A stretch of DNA of 64,000 nucleotides from the NCBI GenBank assembly GCA_947380655.1, contig CANCRX010000011.1:1-64000 (forward strand). The letters are read 5' to 3'. Of the stretch, positions 32,652-41,719 are shown piece after piece. A program made the translations under genes and the position numbers. Under the pieces are notes generated by a model that was not told where the DNA came from, ran no database searches, and saw only the letters and a program-made list of their open reading frames with translations. Position 1 is the stretch's first letter; the number at the start of each line of letters is the position of its first letter. The stretch comes from Alcaligenaceae bacterium (GTDB taxonomy: Bacteria > Pseudomonadota > Gammaproteobacteria > Burkholderiales > Burkholderiaceae_B).

Positions 32652-35288
32652 TCAGCCACGCGACTCAACCCAGGCAGCCACTGCTGCCAAAGCGCCCGGC
32701 AGCGCGGCCAGGTCTGTACCGCCACCCATAGCCATATCAGGACGACCACCGCCCTTGCCACCAATCTGGCCGGCTACAAAACCCACCAGATCACCTGCCT
32801 TAACTTTAGTGGCTACGTCGGTGGTCACGCCACCCACCAGGCTAATTTTTCCATCGGCAGAACGCGCGGCAAGCAAAACAACGGCCGACTTGAGGTGGTC
32901 TTTGAGCTGATCGACCATGGAGCGCAGATCTTTCGGGTCAACGCCCTGCACTTCAGTCACTAACAACTTAAAACCAGCAGCGGTCGTAACAGCTTGATCT
33001 GTCAAAGCATTACCAGCACTTGACGCTAGTTTTGCGCGCGCCTGCTCGAGTTCTTTTTCAAGCGCTTTCATCTGATCCTGCATGAGAGCGATACGCTCGG
33101 GCAGCTCAGCCGTCTGTGTTTTGAGGGCTGCGGCAGCGCGTTGCGCCGTGGCGTTCAGATTTTGAACCCAGGCCAGCGCATTGGCACCGGTTACCGCTTC
33201 AATGCGTCGCACCCCTGCAGCGACCCCGCCCTCGGAAGTGACTTTGAATAAACCGATATCGCCCGTGCGGCTGACGTGAGTGCCACCACACAATTCGCGT
33301 GAAAAGCCGATATCCAGCACGCGAACGGTATCGCCGTATTTTTCTCCGAAAAGTGCCATCGCCCCGCCTGCAACCGCATCGTCGTAGGACATCACCTGTG
33401 CCTGCGCTTGCTGATTTGACAGCACCTGGGCATTGACGATTTGTTCAACGCGGGCAATTTCCTCGCTTGAGAGCGGCGCATCATGGGCAAAGTCAAAACG
33501 GGTTTTATCCCCGTCGACTAGCGAACCACGCTGCTGGACGTGAGCCCCCAGAACATCGCGCAGGGCCTTATGCATTAAATGGGTCGCAGAATGGTTGCGA
33601 ATCGTGCGCGCGCGTTGCTCAGTATCGACAAGCGCGGTCACAGCATCCCCTACCGCTAGCTGACCCGCCTCGAGTGTTCCATGATGACCGAATACCCCAG
33701 GCTGAATTTTTTGAGTATCCAGTACTTTAAAGCTGGACTTTGGACTCGTAATCAAGCCGGTATCGCCAACCTGCCCGCCAGACTCAGCATAGAAAGGCGT
33801 GATATCCAGCACAACAATCGCATCCTGGCCGGAGGAAACCTTATCTACCGCCGTGCCACCCACATAGAGCGCCACGACTTTACCCTCAGCTTGCAACTGC
33901 TCATAGCCTTCGAATACTGTCTGAGCGCCCGAATAGCTCAGACCCTCAGCCATTTTAAATTTTCCGGAGGCGCGCGCCTGATCGCGCTGACGAGCCATGG
34001 CCACATCAAAACCGGCCAGATCAACTTCGACATTGCGTTCACGACAAATATCAGCGGTCAGATCAACAGGGAAACCATACGTGTCATACAAGGTAAAAAG
34101 TGTATTGCCGTCTAAGGTCACAGGCTGATCGGCGTTAGCCGCAGGTAATGCAGCCAGTGCAACATCCAGAATTTTCATGCCGTGTTCGAGGGTCTCGACA
34201 AAACGCTCTTCCTCCTGGCGCAAGACTTGTTCTACCCGACCAGCTGTTTTAACTAACTCAGGATAAGCCTCGCCCATCTCTTTAACCAAGTCTGCAACCA
34301 GGCGATAGAAAAATGGTTTGGTTTGACCAAGTTTGTAACCATGACGTAAAGCGCGTCGAATAATCCGGCGCAGCACATAGCCGCGACCCTCGTTACTCGG
34401 AATGACTCCATCCACAATCAAGAAGCTGCAGGCACGGATGTGGTCAGCAATCACCTTAAGTGAATTATGTGAAAGATCGTTGCAGCCGGTTTCACGTCCC
34501 GCTGCAGCAATCAGCGCAACAAACAGGTCAATTTCGTAATTCGAATGCACATGCTGAAGCACTGCGGCAATACGCTCGAGCCCCATACCCGTATCCACAC
34601 AAGGTTTTGGCAGTGGCGTCATATTGCCAGCTGCATCACGCTCGAACTGCATGAAAACCAGGTTCCAGATTTCAATATAGCGATCGCCGTCTTCTTCGGG
34701 TGATCCAGGTGGGCCACCCCAGATTTCCGCGCCATGATCATAAAAAATTTCAGTACATGGACCGCACGGTCCGGTATCGCCCATGCGCCAGAAATTATCT
34801 GACTCATAACGTCCGCCCTTATTGTCACCAATGCGAATAATGCGCTCAACCGGAACGCCAACCTCTTTTTCCCAAATTGCGTAGGCTTCATCATCCTCTT
34901 GATAAACCGTGACCCAGAGTTTTTCTTTAGGCAGGTTATAGACCTCGGTCAATAAGGTCCAGGCAAAGCGGATTGCGTCGCGCTTGAAATAATCGCCAAA
35001 GCTGAAATTACCAAGCATTTCAAAAAAGGTGTGGTGACGGGCGGTATATCCTACGTTTTCAAGGTCATTATGCTTACCGCCTGCGCGCACACTTCGCTGC
35101 GAGGAAGTTGCACGCGTGTATGCACGTGAATCCTTACCAGTAAAAACATCCTTAAACTGCACCATTCCGGAGTTGGTAAACAACAGTGTCGGGTCATTGC
35201 CGGGGACCAGCGATGACGAGGACACAACGGTATGGCCCTGGGACTGAAAATACTGTAGAAATTTTTGACGGATCTCGGAGGTTTTCAT
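32652..35288 (-). CDS. alaS: Alanyl-tRNA synthetase
   Basis: AlaS is the class II synthetase charging tRNA-Ala, with an editing domain. Start MKTSEIRQKFLQYFQSQGHT; motif 2 region with YTARHHTFFEMLGNFSFGDY; editing-site motif NHSATHLMHKAL and the Zn-binding CGGTH; a C-terminal coiled coil (QMKALEKELEQARAKL) and the C-Ala domain with Gly-rich GGKGGGRPDMAMGGG. Length is 878 residues. Its promoter appears to lie in the end of the pilus operon (35360-35387). Confidence 0.98.
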   Translation of the reverse strand: MKTSEIRQKFLQYFQSQGHTVVSSSSLVPGNDPTLLFTNSGMVQFKDVFTGKDSRAYTRATSSQRSVRAGGKHNDLENVGYTARHHTFFEMLGNFSFGDYFKRDAIRFAWTLLTEVYNLPKEKLWVTVYQEDDEAYAIWEKEVGVPVERIIRIGDNKGGRYESDNFWRMGDTGPCGPCTEIFYDHGAEIWGGPPGSPEEDGDRYIEIWNLVFMQFERDAAGNMTPLPKPCVDTGMGLERIAAVLQHVHSNYEIDLFVALIAAAGRETGCNDLSHNSLKVIADHIRACSFLIVDGVIPSNEGRGYVLRRIIRRALRHGYKLGQTKPFFYRLVADLVKEMGEAYPELVKTAGRVEQVLRQEEERFVETLEHGMKILDVALAALPAANADQPVTLDGNTLFTLYDTYGFPVDLTADICRERNVEVDLAGFDVAMARQRDQARASGKFKMAEGLSYSGAQTVFEGYEQLQAEGKVVALYVGGTAVDKVSSGQDAIVVLDITPFYAESGGQVGDTGLITSPKSSFKVLDTQKIQPGVFGHHGTLEAGQLAVGDAVTALVDTEQRARTIRNHSATHLMHKALRDVLGAHVQQRGSLVDGDKTRFDFAHDAPLSSEEIARVEQIVNAQVLSNQQAQAQVMSYDDAVAGGAMALFGEKYGDTVRVLDIGFSRELCGGTHVSRTGDIGLFKVTSEGGVAAGVRRIEAVTGANALAWVQNLNATAQRAAAALKTQTAELPERIALMQDQMKALEKELEQARAKLASSAGNALTDQAVTTAAGFKLLVTEVQGVDPKDLRSMVDQLKDHLKSAVVLLAARSADGKISLVGGVTTDVATKVKAGDLVGFVAGQIGGKGGGRPDMAMGGGTDLAALPGALAAVAAWVESRG

Positions 35289-35359
35289 CGCGCGGCTAAA
35301 TATAAGAAAATGGCTAGGAATCTAGGGACAAATAGAGGGATTCTATTGATCAATTAAGC

Positions 35360-35387
35360 ATTATAGGGGTTGGTTCACCTCAGACAA
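35360..35387 (-). promoter_or_regulatory. Promoter of alaS overlapping the end of pilV
   Basis: On the minus strand TTGTCT (35387-35382) and a perfect TATAAT (35365-35360) are 16 bases apart and lie about 70 bases upstream of alaS. The -35 element falls within the last codons of the PilV-like gene. Confidence 0.65.
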
Positions 35388-36448
35388 ATATAGGTGCGAT
35401 ATTCATCGATCTCAGAGGTCTCACCTTTCCAGCGCGAAATCTGCAGCGGATTGAAACCGGCGGGGCAGAAACACCCTCCAGTCAAAGGATTTGACATATC
35501 AGCTCCGTAAGGAACCGCGCCGCAACCGTGAAAGCTGTGCCAGGAATACACCCCGCCAAACCTGGCTCCGGCACTGCGCCAGTAGCCTGACTGACAAGTC
35601 AGCAAGTCACCCAAGTCACTACGCGATACCAGTCCGTCAGCCTCACAGCCCTGTCCTGCTATGGCGATCCCCTGCAAATGTAAAAACTCTCCCGCCGAGA
35701 CCCTTCCAGCCGCGCGAAGATGACCTTTGGAAGAAATGTCAGCCTGTGAAGCGATATCCTTTTGAACCTCCAGACGCCCCTCCAGACCCGTATCCCTGCG
35801 ATCCTGCGTCCGAACCAAATGGGACAAATGACTGGAGTCATAAAAACTTTTAGAAACAATCGCGCCCACAGGCAAAGAAATTCTTTGCAAGCCGATTTGG
35901 TTTTGAATGTCTAGCCCAGGTCCCTTTATCCGATCGGGTTTCAGGGGATGGACACTGGCACCCACTCCCTCCATCGCAGTAAGAATATTGCCTATGCGTG
36001 TGACATCACTGGCCTGCACGCGTTGATTCCCAAGCGGCTGCGCAAAGACCAAAGCCTCAATGCGACAGCCCATTTTTTCACAATCCCCCTCTGGCGGGAG
36101 TATGTGGGTCCGGACATGATAAGGAATCGGTGGCACCACAGCAAACCCTTTGGGTAAATGACCTGCCCGGATTAACTCGGCAATCGTCGGTGCATAGATG
36201 TCTGCATAGTGCCCCGCAGCAGCGAGGTCCCCTGTTATGCCAGACATAAAGTCAGACTGGCGGCGCAACATCTGATTCATCGCTTTGTGTACCGTCAGCA
36301 TCCAGACTCCTGTGGCTTGCGCAAGCGCATCATCCACTTGTCTCATCCATGCTGAGGCAGACCACATCGCGATCAGGCTCGCAATGGCGATCGCCAGAAT
36401 CAATTCGAATATCGCAAAACCGTGTTCGGTACGTTGTGTAGGAATCAT
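35375..36448 (-). CDS. pilV: PilV-type minor pilin (type IVb pilus tip protein)
   Basis: This resembles PilV of the IncI1 R64 thin pilus, the tip adhesin recognising recipient surfaces. A short leader ends at Gly10, then FAIFELILAIAIASLIA, the class III pilin signal with Glu at +5 and hydrophobic helix. A long middle region follows, then TCQSGYW and a Cys-rich end (HGCGAVPYG, GGCFCPAGFN, YICLR). In R64 the CQSG-x-W codons are the shufflon sfx site separating constant and variable parts. Only one tail is present here and no recombinase gene. I use the ATG at 36448, four bases past the pilS stop; the frame opens at 36496. Length is 357 residues. It is the last gene of the operon. Confidence 0.75.
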   Translation of the reverse strand: MIPTQRTEHGFAIFELILAIAIASLIAMWSASAWMRQVDDALAQATGVWMLTVHKAMNQMLRRQSDFMSGITGDLAAAGHYADIYAPTIAELIRAGHLPKGFAVVPPIPYHVRTHILPPEGDCEKMGCRIEALVFAQPLGNQRVQASDVTRIGNILTAMEGVGASVHPLKPDRIKGPGLDIQNQIGLQRISLPVGAIVSKSFYDSSHLSHLVRTQDRRDTGLEGRLEVQKDIASQADISSKGHLRAAGRVSAGEFLHLQGIAIAGQGCEADGLVSRSDLGDLLTCQSGYWRSAGARFGGVYSWHSFHGCGAVPYGADMSNPLTGGCFCPAGFNPLQISRWKGETSEIDEYRTYICLR

Positions 36449-36452
36449 GCGA

Positions 36453-37121
36453 TCAGCGAATCGTAAAAACAAAGGTATTGCGATCCCCCGACGCACACTG
36501 GGCGTCAGCCAGAATGGCGTTGTAAGACATCACTGGCTCGAGCGTTGCGTTTTTAACCATCACCGGACCCGACTGGCCAGCTATCGTGACCGTCTCGGCT
36601 ATCCGTTGCAAAATCGAGGCAAGACCCGGACACGCAGCCTGATTCACATCATTGAGTGTCAAAGAAAAAGCCGCGCCACTCGCTGCACCAGATAGGGATT
36701 GTGGCGCGATAGTAATCACACCTCGCCCATTACTTCCATTACCACCCAGACCGTGTGCAACGGTTGCTCCCGGACCACTGCCGGTCACTGAAACGACGCT
36801 CGAGGAGCGCAGTGCATTCACCAGAGTTCCTGTATCGACACCACTGTACGGTGTCGCACCAAATCCATGCGTACTCGCCTTTAACCTCGCGACAAAACGC
36901 TGCATTTCTTCAGCGACACGTGGAACTTTACTTTCGATCACATAGCCCTGAATGGCAGGGATTCCGATAATCGCAATCAACATCATGATCGTTGTCACAA
37001 TCGAAATTTCTATTAAAGAAAATCCAGCTTGTGCGTGTCGATCGCAGGCGACAGAGCGTTGGACCGGTGCTGGCGAAAAACCAGTCATCATCTTTTGACG
37101 AGAACAAAAACAATACCTCAT
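36453..37121 (-). CDS. pilS: Type IVb major prepilin (PilS-like)
   Basis: This is the predicted structural subunit of the pilus. The prepilin site is QAG|FSLIEIS, with Gly33 before the cleavage, Glu at +5, and a hydrophobic helix (IVTTIMMLIAIIGIPAIQGY). The 33-residue leader is long, as in type IVb pilins. The globular part is Gly/Ser/Thr-rich with a C-terminal Cys pair (ACPGL, AQCASGD) that should form the D-region disulfide. The start at 37121 has a GGGGG ribosome site. No PilU-type prepilin peptidase lies in the window, so a chromosomal peptidase must process it. Confidence 0.82.
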   Translation of the reverse strand: MRYCFCSRQKMMTGFSPAPVQRSVACDRHAQAGFSLIEISIVTTIMMLIAIIGIPAIQGYVIESKVPRVAEEMQRFVARLKASTHGFGATPYSGVDTGTLVNALRSSSVVSVTGSGPGATVAHGLGGNGSNGRGVITIAPQSLSGAASGAAFSLTLNDVNQAACPGLASILQRIAETVTIAGQSGPVMVKNATLEPVMSYNAILADAQCASGDRNTFVFTIR

Positions 37122-37134
37122 GAAACCCCCTGAA

Positions 37135-38316
37135 TTAATTGGCGTAATAAAGACTTAATCCCTGACGCAATTCCTCAAACACACGGAAATGCCAAAATCC
37201 GATACCGAGGACCACAGACAAGGAGCACAACAACAATGCCCAGCGAATCATCATTGCCTGTCTTGAAAGTTTGCCGACGGTATATACCGAGAGCCGTTCA
37301 CAAGTTCGCTGCAGCCCTGCATCGAGACCGAGCGTGCGAACCATATCTGTGAAGTACCACCAGGTTTGCGCATCTATGAGGCCCGTATCTAACGCATCAA
37401 TCACTTCAAAACCTGCATCAATTCGAGCCAGCATCGTTTCTACGTGCAGACCCAGCCAGGGTGCAGCGCCCAAACGTTGAATCAGCAGAGCTTCTTTTAG
37501 GCGAGCACTGATATTGCCCCGAGGCTGCAAGAGCACTGCCAACAAAGATAAAAACCGAACCGCCTGTACTACACGATAGAGTCGCCATATACCCCATCGA
37601 TCTAAAACCTTTCGCACTCGACCGGTCAGATTGGGTAAAGACCACGCACAACCCAACACACCCGCCACAACAAACAGAGCGAGCACCCACCAAAACTGAC
37701 GTAAATATTCGCTGGTGCGAAATAATGATTGCGTGACAGGTCCAAAATACTCAGCGGGTAACGAGGCAAAAGCCAAGGCCAAACGTTCAGCGGTAAAAAA
37801 AGGAATCAGCATCAGCGAAGTCAGCGCCACACACACGCTCAACAGCCCGACGAGAATCGTCTGCAAAAACGCCTGTCGTGCAGCATCAACGACTTTGACG
37901 ACCGTGGATAACTGACGCAGCGTTTGAATCAGGGCACCAGCACCTGCATACTGAGCCGCCTGAATCGCGACTAAATCCTCTAGTGGAAACGACGCATACC
38001 AGGTAGAAAATAAATCGCCACCGACCTTCGGGAACCGCTCTGCCCAATTTGCACTCAGTCGTCCCCTCACACTGCTGGTCGAATAACGTTTGGCATCATC
38101 CTGAAAAATATTGAGTAATGTTTTAGTACCTGCGGTTGCACTGATCAGATCCGATAAATAATCGAAATAATCAGCGCGTTGCGCTTTAAATTGCCAGGCA
38201 GCGTAACGCAACCGAATCGATGTCCAGCATTTCAATAACCGCGTTTGGGATGCTGTCCAAAAAGATAGATCAAACACGCGGGCGGTTACCTTTTGTAATG
38301 AGTTCAAACGAACCAA
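37135..38316 (-). CDS. pilR: Type IVb pilus inner-membrane platform protein (PilR/GspF family)
   Basis: This polytopic platform protein anchors the assembly ATPase. Three hydrophobic segments are visible: about 150-175 (ILVGLLSVCVALTSLMLIPF), 210-228 (WWVLALFVVAGVLGCAW) and 355-378 (ALLLCSLSVVLGIGFW). That is the GspF arrangement of two cytoplasmic helical domains. Length is 393 residues from the first ATG, which overlaps the ATPase gene by 47 bases; a GTG at 38277 would cut this to eight. The pair ATPase-PilR is diagnostic of pilus and type II secretion systems. Confidence 0.78.
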   Translation of the reverse strand: MVRLNSLQKVTARVFDLSFWTASQTRLLKCWTSIRLRYAAWQFKAQRADYFDYLSDLISATAGTKTLLNIFQDDAKRYSTSSVRGRLSANWAERFPKVGGDLFSTWYASFPLEDLVAIQAAQYAGAGALIQTLRQLSTVVKVVDAARQAFLQTILVGLLSVCVALTSLMLIPFFTAERLALAFASLPAEYFGPVTQSLFRTSEYLRQFWWVLALFVVAGVLGCAWSLPNLTGRVRKVLDRWGIWRLYRVVQAVRFLSLLAVLLQPRGNISARLKEALLIQRLGAAPWLGLHVETMLARIDAGFEVIDALDTGLIDAQTWWYFTDMVRTLGLDAGLQRTCERLSVYTVGKLSRQAMMIRWALLLCSLSVVLGIGFWHFRVFEELRQGLSLYYAN

Positions 38317-40009
38317 ATTTTGATTCCACTTGCCGAGGATCGATTAATCCTTGTGACATTTTGTATATGGCACATTGCATTGCTGTTTTGCCGTTCATAT
38401 CCGAATCGGAGTATCCCGTGCGGTGACGTGCATGAAACCACTCATACAGACCCAGACCGTCATGACGTTTAAGACCATCAAGAAACAATGGTTCAGCCAG
38501 AGGCTCAATCATTTCAGCTACAACCGTGCGTCCATGCGTACCGTTCAACGTTGAAATAGGCGCTGACAAACATTTCTTGCAACCGGTTTCGTTGCGAAAC
38601 CTTAAACCTTCCGTGGAAACATCAAGATAGGTCTGGATCATGTCGAGCCATCTTTTAAACCACGTGCGATCACGCACAACACCATTGACGCAAATCCATT
38701 GACCTGTTTCGATTATCTGACTGGCATCGAGGGAGCAATGTAAACACAACCTGGCGAGCAAACACTGATAAACGAGGAGCTTCAAAATCCCAGGCGTTGA
38801 CAATAAGTCCCGCGCCACCCCAATAAAACTTGAGGCAAGTCGATCCACAATAAGCAAAGCGGAACCTGCATGCACCGTGGTGTACAAATTGACTCCGCAA
38901 CCAGCAAGATCCATAAATGCACGCCCTCCTGCCGCATCGCGAATCTCTCCAATGAGTAAATCGTTCATGGCAGAACGTTTAATCGTTTTGAGTTTGGTGT
39001 CAAACGATGCATCATCCTTCTCATCTAGCGTGCGACAAATAGTGTTTTGCAAGGCATTAGGAATCAAATACTCTGCGGGATCTTCAAGGGTGATCACTTT
39101 GCGATCAGAGGGAATTTCACGCATCAGCGTAGCGATAGTCGTCGATTTTCCGGACCCCACCACACCGGCAAGAATCACAGCCCCACCCTCCTGCGCCCGC
39201 GCTCGATGCAATGCCGCTACTTGTGAATGCAAATAACCTAACGTATGCAAATCTGGGGTTAACTGGTCTTGCTCTGAAACTAATACTCTTAGACATACAG
39301 AGGGCCCTGCATCTGTCGCGAGCGAAGCCCAACGCAGCATCACCTGACGTTCATTAATATTCAGAATCAGTCGCCCCTGTTGCTCGATCACAGGATCGAA
39401 TACAGCACCATTCCCACCCTGCACATTCATCCAGGCAACGGACAACATCTCGAGCAGCGTTGCTGTGGGGATCTGCTTGTAACGATCCGGCGAAACATAT
39501 CGACCGTCGATTGTGAAATAGACAGCCGACTGCTGTTTCGCGCGCTGGACATTCAAATGGATGTCACTCGCCCCATGGGCAAGTCCCCAAACGATCAGAT
39601 CATTAAAAGCCGCCGAGAGAGCGGATTGCTGAGAGACCGAACTACGAAAAGAAACCACATCCGGTAATGAAGCAGTAGCGATCCGATCAATGGCAATCAT
39701 CAAGGTAGGCGGCAACACGAATAAACACGGTTCGTTGAGTCTGAAACCTTTTGCCTGAAGCAACTCAAGCAAAGCCAGCGTTTGATCATCGTGGCAATAA
39801 TCTGGCAATACAAAAATACCGGCGCTGCCGTCTTGAAAGAGAACGGGGCATATGCGACCACTCAGTGCGGCAACATCAAGTTCTTTGCTTAAGGAGCGAC
39901 GAAAAGCAGGACGAATTGTTAAGAGTTCATCGGGACAGCGAATGACTCGATGTGCGCGCACAGTCCACGGGCGAATCACAGGCGTACGCTCATTGAATGT
40001 CAATTTCAT
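38270..40009 (-). CDS. pilQ: Type IVb pilus assembly ATPase (PilQ/GspE family)
   Basis: This hexameric secretion ATPase drives pilus extension. Numbering from the ATG at 40009: Walker A GVVGSGKST (282-290), Asp box around ITLEDPAEY, Walker B LLIGEIRD (351-358), His box YTTVHAG (His near 380). The C-terminal part has two CxxC pairs (LCLHC, GCKKC), the likely zinc site of GspE/PilB proteins. The frame opens at 40030, but the ATG at 40009 shares ATGA with the pilP stop, indicating translational coupling. Length is 579 residues. It is named pilQ after R64; it is not the Pseudomonas secretin PilQ. Confidence 0.85.
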   Translation of the reverse strand: MKLTFNERTPVIRPWTVRAHRVIRCPDELLTIRPAFRRSLSKELDVAALSGRICPVLFQDGSAGIFVLPDYCHDDQTLALLELLQAKGFRLNEPCLFVLPPTLMIAIDRIATASLPDVVSFRSSVSQQSALSAAFNDLIVWGLAHGASDIHLNVQRAKQQSAVYFTIDGRYVSPDRYKQIPTATLLEMLSVAWMNVQGGNGAVFDPVIEQQGRLILNINERQVMLRWASLATDAGPSVCLRVLVSEQDQLTPDLHTLGYLHSQVAALHRARAQEGGAVILAGVVGSGKSTTIATLMREIPSDRKVITLEDPAEYLIPNALQNTICRTLDEKDDASFDTKLKTIKRSAMNDLLIGEIRDAAGGRAFMDLAGCGVNLYTTVHAGSALLIVDRLASSFIGVARDLLSTPGILKLLVYQCLLARLCLHCSLDASQIIETGQWICVNGVVRDRTWFKRWLDMIQTYLDVSTEGLRFRNETGCKKCLSAPISTLNGTHGRTVVAEMIEPLAEPLFLDGLKRHDGLGLYEWFHARHRTGYSDSDMNGKTAMQCAIYKMSQGLIDPRQVESKFGSFELITKGNRPRV

Positions 40010-40458
40010 GGGGCACGCATTTCCAGGCAAGCAATCTCTTGGGACTGACCTTTAGTTAAATAAACACAAGGAGGCGAAATGCGCTCAAGAGCGTATCCAT
40101 GCGAGAGGCCAGAAACAGATTGCTTAGCTTTGTTATGGTAAATAACGGTACGTCCTGATATAAAGAGCTCTGCAGACAAATTACGGCCAGTGCCGTATAT
40201 CGCAATCAGCACAGGCTGTTCAGAGGAAGCCGAAGCAACCGATGAACCCGGTGCGGAGCCAAAGACCTGCTTGCGTGCATTTTCAAGTGCGGCACGGGAC
40301 TCAAGATTTAACAACTCCTCAACCGTTGTCATTCCAGCGCCAGGCAATTGCACTTTCTGCTCAGCATACGAAACCTGAGTAGTTTGCGCGATACAACTGA
40401 TCAATACAAATTTAACGAGCGTTCGATATAACCGCTGATTATTGGGCATGGGATTCAA
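40006..40458 (-). CDS. pilP: Type IVb pilus biogenesis protein PilP-like
   Basis: A small periplasmic protein, with a signal peptide (LVKFVLISCIAQTTQVSYAE), a region with TTVEELLNLESRAALENARK typical of the R64 PilP family, and a C-terminal beta-rich part (LIAIYGTGRNLSAELFISGR). Length is 150 residues. It overlaps pilO by 20 bases and the ATPase by four. The family call depends on gene order as much as on sequence. It presumably links the secretin to the inner-membrane platform. Confidence 0.7.
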   Translation of the reverse strand: MNPMPNNQRLYRTLVKFVLISCIAQTTQVSYAEQKVQLPGAGMTTVEELLNLESRAALENARKQVFGSAPGSSVASASSEQPVLIAIYGTGRNLSAELFISGRTVIYHNKAKQSVSGLSHGYALERISPPCVYLTKGQSQEIACLEMRAP

Positions 40459-41716
40459 ACATATCTCCTAAGAGTTCAAGCGTGAGAGCACTACGGTTGA
40501 TTGCCGACGGAGCCTGACGGTCAAGACTCAAAGTGGCTCTGCGCCAGCGGACCGGCATATGAAACCCATCCAGACTGGTGAAGGCACGTAAAGGGCCTTT
40601 TAAAATCAGTGTTCGTTGGGTCCAGTTAGGAAATATTGAAAGTTTGGGTAATGGTTGGCCACTGGCATCCATGGGTGGCTTGATTGGAATGAGTGATGCC
40701 TGACCAATCTGGACATGCTCATATGCCACACCGACCCGCTGCAAATAGCTCATCCAGTCCATAGGCATCCAGGACTCATCTAAATCCAGCCTAACAATGC
40801 CTGACTGGACTTCCCAGACAAATACAGCCTCATCAAGTGGCGTAAAGTCAATCTTCCAGCCCAGAGGTTTGAACTGCGCAAGATGGCTATTCAGTGCAAA
40901 ACGATGCTGCCGGTTAAAACGAGCATTGCAATGCCAAGCTTGAGTACTAGATTCGCATTGAATTTTTGTCAGTCTCCACCCCATCGGTGATATTGGAATT
41001 TGGAACCAGGTATCAACCACTGATTTAAGCTGAGCATAAGAGTGCCAGGCCGATTGCGTGGACTGCTCGCGAAGCGCTTGACGCCATAAGTTTTCCGCAT
41101 GATCTGGGTGGACTTCATCCACAGCATCTCTTTTGTATAGATTGATATAGGCTGCAAAGCCAGCAATCAATACGCCCAACAATAAACACAGCCATTTAAG
41201 CGACCAGAAGTGCCGATGACTGACTCGCTGCAAGACTGAAACCACAGAGGGTGATGCGCTGAGCCATGCAGGCCAACTCGTTGCATCCAGCATTGATTCT
41301 CGCTGTAATTGCAATGAGGGAAACCGTTGTCGAATAGGTTCGAGTGCTTCGATGGCTTGCGACTCATCAGCAAACCAGCGATCCGTATGAGATAACACCG
41401 CGCCAGCGTGACAGACCACCAACCAGCATGCGCCCTCCTTCATCATCATTAGACAAGCTTGTGCACTATGCGGAAAACTTTTCGCAAAAACAGCTGCTGC
41501 TGAATGCAAATTTTCATTATTGGGTATGAGCGAATCGACAATCCGGACAACACCTAAAGCAGCACCATGGGAACTGCCAGAAAGCACGTAATGCGTTGCC
41601 TCCATCACTCGGGCCCGTTGTTCCCCCAGACGCTGCGGATTACCGCCGATGAGGGGAGACCAATCCAGACCGAAAACCATCTTTGCACCTGACTCATGCT
41701 GATGTATGAAATGCAT
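40439..41716 (-). CDS. pilO: Type IVb pilus protein PilO-like (PilO2 family)
   Basis: This bitopic inner-membrane protein has a cytoplasmic domain of about 170 residues, one membrane helix (WSLKWLCLLLGVLIAGFAAY, 171-190) and a periplasmic region of about 230 residues. The N-terminal part has VFGLDWSPLIGG, common in R64-type PilO proteins. It begins three bases after the secretin gene. PilO proteins align the inner-membrane complex with the outer-membrane channel. Length is 425 residues, as in R64 PilO. Confidence 0.75.
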   Translation of the reverse strand: MHFIHQHESGAKMVFGLDWSPLIGGNPQRLGEQRARVMEATHYVLSGSSHGAALGVVRIVDSLIPNNENLHSAAAVFAKSFPHSAQACLMMMKEGACWLVVCHAGAVLSHTDRWFADESQAIEALEPIRQRFPSLQLQRESMLDATSWPAWLSASPSVVSVLQRVSHRHFWSLKWLCLLLGVLIAGFAAYINLYKRDAVDEVHPDHAENLWRQALREQSTQSAWHSYAQLKSVVDTWFQIPISPMGWRLTKIQCESSTQAWHCNARFNRQHRFALNSHLAQFKPLGWKIDFTPLDEAVFVWEVQSGIVRLDLDESWMPMDWMSYLQRVGVAYEHVQIGQASLIPIKPPMDASGQPLPKLSIFPNWTQRTLILKGPLRAFTSLDGFHMPVRWRRATLSLDRQAPSAINRSALTLELLGDMFESHAQ

Positions 41717-41719
41717 CTG

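Noticed and set aside
35375..35620. Search for inverted sfx-type repeats and a shufflon recombinase next to pilV
   Set aside because: Only one junction motif was found; the 86 bases to alaS hold no alternative tail and no recombinase gene.
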